In this document: piece by piece, positions 1 to 6,772 of the stretch | Numbering within the stretch: position 1 is the first letter of the stretch | How the letters are laid out: every line of letters starts with the position of its first letter | DNA from: Tychonema litorale BBK16 | GTDB taxonomy: Bacteria > Cyanobacteriota > Cyanobacteriia > Cyanobacteriales > Microcoleaceae | DNA length: 24,074 nucleotides | Reading direction: 5' to 3' | Assembly: GCF_021648855.1 (NCBI RefSeq) | Contig: NZ_JAKJHX010000014.1 | Coordinates: 1 to 24,074 of the forward strand | Made by a program: the position numbers and the translations under genes | The notes under the pieces: generated by a model | The model's database searches: none | Seen by the model: only the letters and a program-made list of their open reading frames with translations | Told to the model about the DNA's origin: nothing

Positions 1-2
1 TT

Positions 3-135
3 TTTGGCGTTGCTGTTTTGGGGTATGATTTTCCTCGGAAACCCGCAAGTAGGGGCAATTCATGAATTGCCCCTACTAGCGAGTTTCTGGGATTGCTATA
101 GCGAGTGAATCATACCTAAATTCAGCAACGCCAAA
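3..135. repeat. MITE-like inverted-repeat element
   Basis: The ends are inverted copies of TTTGGCGTTGCTG (3-15 and 123-135), followed inwards by GGTATGATT and its complement. A second pair of arms lies near 36-46 and 79-89. The centre, 48-77, is a perfect 30-bp palindrome built on GTAGGGGCAATTC. The whole 133 bp can fold into one long hairpin and contains no ORF, which fits a non-autonomous element or a palindromic intergenic repeat. The target duplication cannot be judged because only two bases precede it in the window. Confidence 0.6.
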
Positions 136-199
136 TAAAGATTTTTTTACCGCAGAGGGCGCAGAGGGCACAGAGAAGGAGAAGGAGAGATGGTAAGTA

Positions 200-862
200 T
201 TATTTTTGACTTAGCAAAATCTCTCTAATTCTTTGTCGAAACAAACGTACAGCCGCCCGTTGTCCGATAGTTCTGCTTTGTTCGATGAAACCCGGAATTT
301 CAGCAACGGGTAAAAAGGGGAAAGCTAAACTGCGATCGCACTTTTCATATTTCCCCTCCACAAGTTGATAAACTTGCAGAGATTGCCGCTGATATCTCCA
401 AAGTTCGGGAACGCCAAGCGCAGCATATAAGCCATCTTTATTAACCGAAGAATTCGTGTTGTCCGACTCTATTGCTAAATCAGGAGGCAAATCTTCTGGG
501 AGGTTGATATCTCTTTTACCTCTGACGCTGGCTTCATTTTGAATGTAGAAACAACTATCAGGTTCGACAGCACGAGTTAAATCTTCTCGTTCGAGAGTCA
601 GAGAACCAGCTTTCATAACTTCGATTTCTAGCTCGTCTGCTGTAGCTTCAATAAAGCTTTCTATCATTCCTTTCGGAACTTCATGTTCTAGAAGTGGCAT
701 CCTGATTTCTAATACTCCTCTATCGTAAGCAATTCTCCAAGGTCTATCGTCCCCAACATCGGCCACCAATGCCTTAAAAGTTGACCAACTGACACCTTTT
801 AAAACAACTCGGTTTTCTGGGATAATTTGTTGCTCGACGGGAGTTGATGTTGTTGTTACCAT
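200..862 (-). CDS. Uma2 family (DUF820) putative endonuclease
   Basis: This 220-aa protein has the length and layout of the Uma2/DUF820 family, a PD-(D/E)xK nuclease-fold group greatly expanded in cyanobacteria, whose biological role is not settled. Visible family features are the EPD tripeptide (residues 100-102), the PPDLAIE strand ending in Glu132, Lys142, and the GVPELWRY block (150-157) that usually reads GVPEYW. The nuclease fold is known for the family; activity of this copy is inference, and the segment after Glu132 (SDNTNSS) departs from the usual EVLSPS. It stands alone, with repeats on both sides. Confidence 0.82.
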   Translation of the reverse strand: MVTTTSTPVEQQIIPENRVVLKGVSWSTFKALVADVGDDRPWRIAYDRGVLEIRMPLLEHEVPKGMIESFIEATADELEIEVMKAGSLTLEREDLTRAVEPDSCFYIQNEASVRGKRDINLPEDLPPDLAIESDNTNSSVNKDGLYAALGVPELWRYQRQSLQVYQLVEGKYEKCDRSLAFPFLPVAEIPGFIEQSRTIGQRAAVRLFRQRIREILLSQK

Positions 863-944
863 TTAGCAATTCCTTGGTAGCTTCATCACTTTTCATTATA
901 GTCGATCGACTGCAAATTCAAGGTAAAAATTACAAACATAGTAG

Positions 945-965
945 GGACACGGCAGTGCCGTGTCC
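945..965. repeat. palindromic repeat, GGACACGGCA family
   Basis: A 21-bp palindrome: GGACACGGCA, one central base, then the reverse complement. It lies between the convergent-to-nothing ends of the Uma2 gene and msrP. The same family recurs at 4453, 4493, 6026, 6066, 6658, 6697 (degenerate) and 20730. Confidence 0.85.
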
Positions 966-994
966 TGTATTTTATTTTCCTGAAGCGAACTTAA

Positions 995-1978
995 TCAACT
1001 ATACAAACTCGCGACATATTCGCCGTAGCCATTATAGGGTAAAGTCTCGCGAGTTTCCCATGACCAACTATTGCCAGGGCCGACTACTCTTTCGCTAGCT
1101 TGTGACCATCGAGGGTGTGGTTTATCGGGTTCGACATTTGCCTCAAAAGCATATTCGTTTGGCCCGATTGTATTCCAAAAAGTCGCGGGTTGTTTTTCGA
1201 CAAATTCAATTTTGACAATGGATTTTGCACCCTTGAAACCGTACTTCCAAGGAATTACTTGTCGCAACGGCGCACCGTTTTGTTTTGGTAGTTTTCTGCC
1301 GTACAAACCTGTAGCAAAAAAGGCTAAATCGTTCGCCATTTCTTCAATTCGCATTCCCTCGGTATAAGGCCAAGGATAAAATTGCGACATCAAACCAGGG
1401 CCAGGAGTAATCTTGGAGTCATAAAAAGAGGTGAAGCGAACGAATTTTGCCTTCGATGTCGGTTCAACATCAGCCATCAGTAATTTCATCGGAAATCCGA
1501 CCCAAGGAACTACCATCGACCAAGCTTCTACGCACCGAAATCGATAAACTCGTTCTTCGATGGGGAATTTTTTCGAGAGTTCGTCAATATCGTAAATGCG
1601 GGGATTTTTTACTAAACCAGTTACCTCAACTTTCCAGTTTTCAGTTGGCAAAGCTTGGGCTGCTTCCCAAATAGATTTTGTGCCGCCGTATTCATAAAAA
1701 TTGTTGTATTTTGTAGCTAAGGCTTCGTCAGTAATTGCCCGATCGACCTTAGCGAAAGCAGGATTGCGGATCAAGCCAGAATATGCTTGAGTTGCGGTGC
1801 GATCCAAAGCTGAGTTTGATCCAGAACTACTCTTACAGCCTGCAAGTGGCAGGAGTGAAGCACTGATACCCGCGCCAATTAAATTGCTCATAAAGCGACG
1901 ACGGTTGAGAAAGACTGTTTCTGAGGTGATTTGGCGATCGAGAATTTCCCAAGCTTTGGGGACGCGAATTAGTGGCAT
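995..1978 (-). CDS. msrP: MsrP-like molybdopterin oxidoreductase (YedY)
   Basis: A 327-aa protein very similar in layout to E. coli YedY/MsrP, the periplasmic molybdopterin enzyme that reduces methionine sulfoxide in exported proteins. Visible blocks are YNNFYEYG (91-98), EERVYRFRCVEAWSMVVPW (141-159) with Cys149 as the expected molybdenum ligand, WKYGFKGAKSIV, and HPRWSQASER near the C-terminus. The N-terminus has a Tat motif (R26-R27-R-F-M) followed by LLPLAGC, which could be a lipobox ending at Cys48, so the mature enzyme may be a lipoprotein; the lipid anchor is inference. The membrane partner MsrQ is not in the window. Family assignment is firm; substrate is by homology. Confidence 0.93.
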   Translation of the reverse strand: MPLIRVPKAWEILDRQITSETVFLNRRRFMSNLIGAGISASLLPLAGCKSSSGSNSALDRTATQAYSGLIRNPAFAKVDRAITDEALATKYNNFYEYGGTKSIWEAAQALPTENWKVEVTGLVKNPRIYDIDELSKKFPIEERVYRFRCVEAWSMVVPWVGFPMKLLMADVEPTSKAKFVRFTSFYDSKITPGPGLMSQFYPWPYTEGMRIEEMANDLAFFATGLYGRKLPKQNGAPLRQVIPWKYGFKGAKSIVKIEFVEKQPATFWNTIGPNEYAFEANVEPDKPHPRWSQASERVVGPGNSWSWETRETLPYNGYGEYVASLYS

Positions 1979-2267
1979 GATTAATAGTTAGAAGTTAGTA
2001 GTTAGGGTTCGCCAGTTGCATAAACATCAAACAGTCTCCAGCCCAGTGGAGCGCAGTAGATTGGATATCTGGCAATAAATAACAGTATAACTCAATACCA
2101 GTCTCCCAAACAATCTGAGGATTAATTGTGTCGAAAATCTGGGAAACAATTATTATATATTTAAGTCATTGCAACGATCTAATTTGTCCACAGGAAGCGG
2201 CACGCACCGCCCCGCTTTCCTCCCCCGCCACCCAAAAGTATGATGGGGGTATCCAGCGGAAAAACAG

Positions 2268-4409
2268 ATGAGTTACTGCATCAATTCCCATTGTCAGAAT
2301 CCCCAAAATCTCGATCGCGCTACGGTATGCAAAAATTGCGGATCGAATTTGCTGCTAAAAAGTCGTTACCGAGTATTTCACACCCTCGGTCAAAATTTAG
2401 CTAACCGCACATTCCTAGCAGTCGATGAAGACCAACCTTCAGCGCCACGCTGCGTCATTCAACAATTTTGCGAGCCCGAAATTGTCGCTGACGGTCAAAA
2501 ACAGCTAAATCGCACATTTAGCACTTCAGCAAAAGTGCTCGACGAATTGGGGAAACATCCCCAAATACCGAAACTGCTAGCATCTTTTGAATTCGACGGC
2601 TGCCAATATTTGGTACAAGAATACATCGACGGCCGCAATTTAGCCACTCAACTTTCAGAAAAAGGTGTTTTTAACGAAATTCACATTTGGTATCTGCTGA
2701 ATGAATTGTTACCCGTACTGCAATTTGTACACGACAATCAACTAATTCACCGAGATATCAAACCATCCAATATCCTTCACCGCAAATCCTCCCAAGCCTC
2801 CTCAGCTTTGGTAGGGAAAGAGTATCTGCATCCTTGGGACGATGAATCTGGGCTAGTTTTAGTCGATTTCGCAGCAGCAATTCCTGCTAACAGCGGACCA
2901 CTGAAAACAGACATAGTAACAGGTTCTGCCGAATACGCGGCCCCAGAACAAATTAAAGGTCAAGCTATTCCCAGCAGCGACATCTACAGTTTGGGTGTTA
3001 CCTGCATCCATTTACTAACCGGAATGTCACCCTTTGATTTGTTTGATCTCAAAGCAGATACTTGGGCCTGGCGGGATTATTTGAAAGTGCCGGTTTCGAC
3101 CAGACTAGGCCGCATTCTAGATAAAATGGTGTATCGGGAAACCTCGAAACGCTATCCCACAGCCTCGGCAATCCTCAAAGACATCAAACACGGCCCCGCA
3201 CCCCTAGATATTGTTCTGGGCAAGCCACAATGGACTTTGGGCGTTTGGGCTGGGGCGGTGGTTGCCCTCATATCGCTGGTTCTGGGTTCTCGTTTCCAGT
3301 CTCCGCAACCGCAGGCCTTCACCTATCAAGAACCTGCTGCCATTCCTGAAATTAACTTTAATCCCCCGCCAATGCAGGATTTCAAGGGTCAGGAATCGAT
3401 CGCACATACGACGGTACGAACTCTCGCGACTCTGGACAAAAACCCCGTGTGGGCGGTAGCTGTTACTCCCAACGGTGCCATAGTCAGCGGAAATAATGAT
3501 GGGACTATTCAGCTACTAAACAAAGATAGTGGCAAAGTGTTGAAGACTTTGAGAGGACATTCGGCCCCGGTGTGGTCCGTGGCTGTTAGTCCCGATCGCA
3601 CAACCATTGCCAGCGGTAGTGCCGATCGTACAATTAAATTGTGGAATCTCTACACCGGCCAGTTAATTCGGAGTTGGGATGCACACACAAATGGTGTGTT
3701 TTCGGTAGCTTTTAGTCCCGATGGGAGGACAATTGCCAGTGTTGGTAAAGACAAAACTTTGAAGCTGTGGCAAGTAGACGACGGAGTTGAATTGGAAACT
3801 TTTAAACAGCTTGCAGACGAGGTAGAGTCAGTGGTTTTCAGTCCTGACGAAGCAACTTTGGCTACTGGGAATAGCGATGGTACTATCAAACTTTGGGATT
3901 GGCAAACGGGGGAATTGAAACAGACTTTCACTGGTCATTCTGAGGAAGTTACGTCTCTTGCTATCAGCCCAGATGGTAAAACTCTCGCCAGTGGTAGTTG
4001 GGACAAAATAGTGAAGCTTTGGGATCTGAGTGCCAACCATGAGTCTCAGCAGCCTAGGGAGTCTCAGTTGCCGACTTTTTCGAGGAATGACGATCGCATT
4101 CAATATCCTGATTTAAATTTGGAAATCAACACTAACAGTCAATCTCAGCAGCCCAGCGGTTCTCTATTGCGGACTTTGATAGATCATTCCGATCCTATTC
4201 AGTCTCTAGCCTTCAGTCCCGACGGGAACAAGTTGGCTAGTAGCGATTTGAGTGGAACTATCAAGCTGTGGCAGGTGAGTAGCGGTGAAATCATTGGTAC
4301 GCTTAAGGAGCATTCTACCTTAGTGAAATTGGCTTTTAATCCTCAAGATCAAACTCTGGTCAGTGGCAGTTTTGATGACACGATTAAGGTGTGGCAGGTG
4401 TCTCCTTAA
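2268..4409 (+). CDS. zinc-ribbon / Ser-Thr kinase-like / WD40 protein
   Basis: This 713-aa protein follows a cyanobacterial signalling architecture: a zinc ribbon (Cys4, Cys9, Cys21, Cys24), a protein-kinase domain (about 34-310), a membrane helix (about 321-341), and seven WD40 repeats (about 385-713), enough for one complete beta-propeller. The kinase domain keeps HRDIKPSNIL (161-170), DFA in place of DFG (200-202) and AAPEQ (224-228). However, the glycine-rich loop is reduced to LGQNLANRTF, the beta-3 lysine position reads Gln65 (VIQQF, where relatives have VIKQF), and the alpha-C glutamate position reads Ser87. It may therefore be a pseudokinase or use ATP unusually; that is inference. 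It stands alone, preceded by 289 bp without genes. Confidence 0.92.
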   Translation: MSYCINSHCQNPQNLDRATVCKNCGSNLLLKSRYRVFHTLGQNLANRTFLAVDEDQPSAPRCVIQQFCEPEIVADGQKQLNRTFSTSAKVLDELGKHPQIPKLLASFEFDGCQYLVQEYIDGRNLATQLSEKGVFNEIHIWYLLNELLPVLQFVHDNQLIHRDIKPSNILHRKSSQASSALVGKEYLHPWDDESGLVLVDFAAAIPANSGPLKTDIVTGSAEYAAPEQIKGQAIPSSDIYSLGVTCIHLLTGMSPFDLFDLKADTWAWRDYLKVPVSTRLGRILDKMVYRETSKRYPTASAILKDIKHGPAPLDIVLGKPQWTLGVWAGAVVALISLVLGSRFQSPQPQAFTYQEPAAIPEINFNPPPMQDFKGQESIAHTTVRTLATLDKNPVWAVAVTPNGAIVSGNNDGTIQLLNKDSGKVLKTLRGHSAPVWSVAVSPDRTTIASGSADRTIKLWNLYTGQLIRSWDAHTNGVFSVAFSPDGRTIASVGKDKTLKLWQVDDGVELETFKQLADEVESVVFSPDEATLATGNSDGTIKLWDWQTGELKQTFTGHSEEVTSLAISPDGKTLASGSWDKIVKLWDLSANHESQQPRESQLPTFSRNDDRIQYPDLNLEINTNSQSQQPSGSLLRTLIDHSDPIQSLAFSPDGNKLASSDLSGTIKLWQVSSGEIIGTLKEHSTLVKLAFNPQDQTLVSGSFDDTIKVWQVSP

Positions 4410-4452
4410 TTGTGCAATAATCCCACGCTTTTTTAGCAAGATTATGAAGGGA

Positions 4453-4719
4453 GGACACGACAATGCCGTGTCCCTACCACGATCAATTGTAGGGACACGG
4501 CACTGCCCATAGGTGTCAACTTAAGGTAAAACCCAGTCAGAGACTGTTGTTTGACTATTAAATCTAGATCCCCCCTAGCCCCCCTTAAGAAGGGGGGGAC
4601 AGGAGTCTTTTCAAAGTCCCCCTTCTTAAGGGGGATTTAGGGGGATCTAGACTAAGGTAAAACCGAGAGATACCAATAGTTTCAGGCTTAAGTTGACACT
4701 AATGGGCACTGCCGTGTCC
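4453..4719. repeat. paired GGACACGGCA palindromes, one split
   Basis: The first palindrome is 4453-4473. The second begins at 4493, is split by the MITE after 4507, and resumes with GTGTCC at 4714-4719. The spacer between them, CTACCACGATCAATTGTAG, is nearly the same as the spacers between the pairs at 6026-6086 and 6658-6718, so the family exists as a composite two-hairpin unit. Confidence 0.75.
4508..4704. mobile_element. MITE-like insertion with 9-bp target duplication
   Basis: The ends are imperfect inverted repeats of 18 bp: CATAGGTGTCAACTTAAG on the left, and CATTAGTGTCAACTTAAG as the reverse complement of the right end. GGCACTGCC flanks it directly on both sides (4499-4507 and 4705-4713). 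Removing the element and one flank restores a complete 21-bp palindromic repeat. Inside is a near-perfect inverted repeat of about 36 bp (4564-4600 with 4616-4650), built of runs such as CCCCCTTAAGAAGGGGG. No transposase is encoded, so mobilisation would need an element elsewhere in the genome. Confidence 0.78.
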
Positions 4720-4781
4720 TCTATGTCATTCCAGTCCAGCCGGAGTTGATATGAATCATCAAAAATTAAACCTATATCAAC

Positions 4782-5690
4782 ATGGAAACAAACCAGAATC
4801 CGCTCGAATTTCTAACTACCAAAGTTCAAGAAACTGTTGCCGAAACCCAAAACTTAGCTAATCAAATTGGTGCTAAAATTGAGGAAAGTGCAACTGTAGT
4901 TACGACGTTCATAGAATCAGCGCCAAGTTCAATTATGAGTGCTGGGGCGATCGCAACTCAAGAAGCTTTCAAAGTAGCACACAACATCCGTTTTGAGAAC
5001 CTACCAATCCAGTTGCAATTCAAATTTGCTAGGGCTGGTGTCCGTGACGGAATGCGAAATGTTCAAGAAGCAGCAAAAGTGTTTGAATCCATACCCGCCC
5101 AAATTCGTGCCCAAGGCCCGGAAGCAATTCGCAACTTCTGTCAAGACAAAGATTGGAGTCACATCCAAGCACACGTCAATGGAGGCGGTAGCGAAGCTGC
5201 TAACGGGATTTTTGAACATTTTCGAGTAAATCGGGCTCGTGGCGGTGTGGACATGACTGCGGCCGAATTAGCCGTCGCTAAGCAGGTTTTAGCCGATGCA
5301 GCGTTTAAAGCAGCAGTTGCCGAAATTGTTGGGGCTGCATTGAAAGGTGCGATCGCGGCCGCTGTAATTGAGCTAGTATTTTCGATCTTAGAAAACTCGC
5401 TATTGTGCGCTGAAGGCAAAATTACTCAATCAGAATTGGTTGAAAAAGTTGCCACCGCCACCGCCCAAGCAGGTATTGCTGGTGGTGTGATTACGGCTAT
5501 TCTGTTAACACTCTGCATGATATTTCCCCCGATCGCAGCGCTGTTAGGTGCAACTACGATACCATTGGCGATCGCAGGTATTGGTTTTATGGGAATTCGC
5601 GCCTGGGAAATTTTCTGTCATGGCGATCGCATATTTGGGATTACTGAACAAACACAAAAATTTCTGGGAATGACTGAAGTGAAAACTTAA
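4782..5690 (+). CDS. membrane protein with HNH-like motif, function unknown
   Basis: A 302-aa protein I cannot assign to a named family. Residues 1-120 are helix-rich and Ala/Gln-rich. Residues 124-155 contain DWSHI, HVNGGGS, then N141 and NRARGG (150-155). This spacing resembles the His-GG-Asn-N-R-(A/R)G pattern of HNH/treble-clef nucleases, without zinc cysteines. The C-terminal half has hydrophobic, Gly/Ala-rich segments (about 178-205 and 228-275) that look membrane-spanning. The mixture of a nuclease-like motif and membrane helices would suit a toxin or effector, but that is only inference. A DUF3288 gene follows after 14 bp and may be co-transcribed. No ribosome binding site is obvious. 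Confidence 0.7.
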   Translation: METNQNPLEFLTTKVQETVAETQNLANQIGAKIEESATVVTTFIESAPSSIMSAGAIATQEAFKVAHNIRFENLPIQLQFKFARAGVRDGMRNVQEAAKVFESIPAQIRAQGPEAIRNFCQDKDWSHIQAHVNGGGSEAANGIFEHFRVNRARGGVDMTAAELAVAKQVLADAAFKAAVAEIVGAALKGAIAAAVIELVFSILENSLLCAEGKITQSELVEKVATATAQAGIAGGVITAILLTLCMIFPPIAALLGATTIPLAIAGIGFMGIRAWEIFCHGDRIFGITEQTQKFLGMTEVKT

Positions 5691-5704
5691 AAAAATAGTA
5701 TACT

Positions 5705-5998
5705 ATGGATTCAGTAGAAAAAACTCAAGATCAACAGCATCCGCAATATCGACGCGATCGCACTACAGTAGATACTTTATTGGCCGGAGAAACAACCGAC
5801 CATAATTTATCAGAATTAGCCAGATTAATCATTCGGTACCGAGGCTTTCCCGGCGCTAGAGATATTCAACGAGACTTAAAAAAAACCCTGCAAAAATGGA
5901 ATCATACCGAAGAAACACTTTACGAACAAACACGCAAAATTCACGCCAAAGGTGAAGTTTATAGGAAACAAAAAAGCGATCAAGAAGATTGGCTGTAA
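5705..5998 (+). CDS. DUF3288 family protein
   Basis: A 97-aa soluble protein matching the cyanobacterial DUF3288 family as I remember it: a DQQHPQYRRDR start (residues 9-19), a LLAGETTDHNL segment, LARLIIRYRGFPGARDIQRD (39-58), and a C-terminal stretch ending in DWL. The family has no established function. The gene lies 14 bp after the HNH-like membrane protein gene on the same strand. The downstream region is a pair of palindromic repeats that may act as a transcript end. Confidence 0.8.
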   Translation: MDSVEKTQDQQHPQYRRDRTTVDTLLAGETTDHNLSELARLIIRYRGFPGARDIQRDLKKTLQKWNHTEETLYEQTRKIHAKGEVYRKQKSDQEDWL

Positions 5999-6025
5999 TA
6001 CCAAAGTGAATTCGAGCCGAAATCA

Positions 6026-6086
6026 GGAAACGGCAGTGCCGTTTCCCTACAATTAATCGCGGTAGGGAAACGGCAGTGCCGTCTCC
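6026..6086. repeat. paired GGAAACGGCA palindromes
   Basis: Two 21-bp palindromes of the GGAAACGGCA type (6026-6046 and 6066-6086) are joined by CTACAATTAATCGCGGTAG, the reverse complement of the spacer seen at 6658-6718. The second palindrome lies inside the 3' end of the DUF2442 gene and encodes part of its C-terminus. Confidence 0.8.
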
Positions 6087-6352
6087 TCTATATTATTAGG
6101 TCTCGGAGCAGGTGCACCTCGGAGCATTCCTTCTGTACTGAGGTCTTCATCAATTTCTTCCCAGTGAATGCCATAGCCTCCCCCACATACTTCCCATTTT
6201 ACCCTTTGATCTGGTGTTGCATTAAACAATCTTGGATACCAAATTAAAGGCACGGTAATGATTCGTCCATCCATCAAATCAACACTAATTGTGTCTTCTG
6301 TAAAATGAATATGCTTAACTCTCTCATCTGCTCGAATCGCCAAAATACCCAT
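6053..6352 (-). CDS. DUF2442 domain protein, likely partner of DUF4160
   Basis: A 99-aa protein with a DUF2442-type core: RVKHIHFTEDTISVDLMDGR (residues 11-30), then VPLIWYPRLFNAT and IHWEEIDEDLSTEGML (75-90). It lies 22 bp downstream of a DUF4160 gene on the same strand. Such pairs recur in bacteria and are often discussed as putative toxin-antitoxin modules, DUF2442 as the likely antitoxin; the function here is inference. The last ten residues (ETALPFPYRD) are encoded by the palindromic repeat unit at 6053-6086, so the repeat has supplied the C-terminus and the stop codon. Confidence 0.85.
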   Translation of the reverse strand: MGILAIRADERVKHIHFTEDTISVDLMDGRIITVPLIWYPRLFNATPDQRVKWEVCGGGYGIHWEEIDEDLSTEGMLRGAPAPRPNNIEETALPFPYRD

Positions 6353-6374
6353 ACCAAGCCTCCAAAAGTGTTTG

Positions 6375-6569
6375 TTAATTTTCTTGTACTACCGACTGTA
6401 TTTTACGAAGTTCTTTAGCACTAAAACCAAGGTTGTTCCCCAAACAGACTGGCTCCAACCAAAATTTAACCGATGATTTGTCTCTGTCAATATGAACATG
6501 AGGTGGTTCATTTGGTTCATGGCTGTAAAAGTAAAGTCGGTAAGAGCCTATTCGTAAAATAGTTGGCAT
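6375..6569 (-). CDS. DUF4160 domain protein
   Basis: A 64-aa protein with the DUF4160 signature: a MPTILRIGSYRLYFYSHEP start, EPPHVHIDRD (21-30) with the characteristic PPHVH, and a C-terminal GFSAKELRKIQSVV helix. It is the upstream member of the DUF4160-DUF2442 pair. A toxin-antitoxin role has been suggested for such pairs but nothing in the sequence proves it. It is full-length for the family. Confidence 0.85.
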   Translation of the reverse strand: MPTILRIGSYRLYFYSHEPNEPPHVHIDRDKSSVKFWLEPVCLGNNLGFSAKELRKIQSVVQEN

Positions 6570-6657
6570 AATTCCAGGTTATACAATATTTCAATGGGAA
6601 TCTCTGTATTTTTTTAAATTATTTTTCTTAATTCCGTTTGTATTGGAATGATATAGA

Positions 6658-6718
6658 GGACACGGCAGTGCCGTGTCCTACCGCGATTAATTGTAGGGAC
6701 TAAGGCCAAGCCGTGTCC
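6658..6718. repeat. paired GGACACGGCA palindromes, one degenerate
   Basis: A perfect 21-bp palindrome (6658-6678), the spacer TACCGCGATTAATTGTAG, and a decayed second copy (6697-6718) whose left arm has changed. It sits between the DUF4160 start and the secA end. Short AGTCAAC-type heptamer repeats follow at 6727-6769. Confidence 0.8.
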
Positions 6719-6772
6719 TGATTTCCGGTAACAGTCAACAGTCAACTGTCAACTGCCAACAATCAACTATCT

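Larger units (their letters stand above)
4410..4781. other. gene-free repeat cluster
   Basis: These 372 bp hold no gene. They contain a palindromic repeat at 4453-4473, a second copy that starts at 4493 and is interrupted after 4507, a 197-bp MITE-like insertion, and the remainder of the second palindrome ending at 4719. The 60 bp from 4720 should contain the promoter of the next gene, but no clear -10/-35 pair stands out. Confidence 0.8.

Noticed and set aside
4564..4650. Inverted repeat considered as a Rho-independent terminator of the kinase gene
   Set aside because: It lies inside the MITE-like element, more than 150 bp past the stop codon, and is not followed by a T run.
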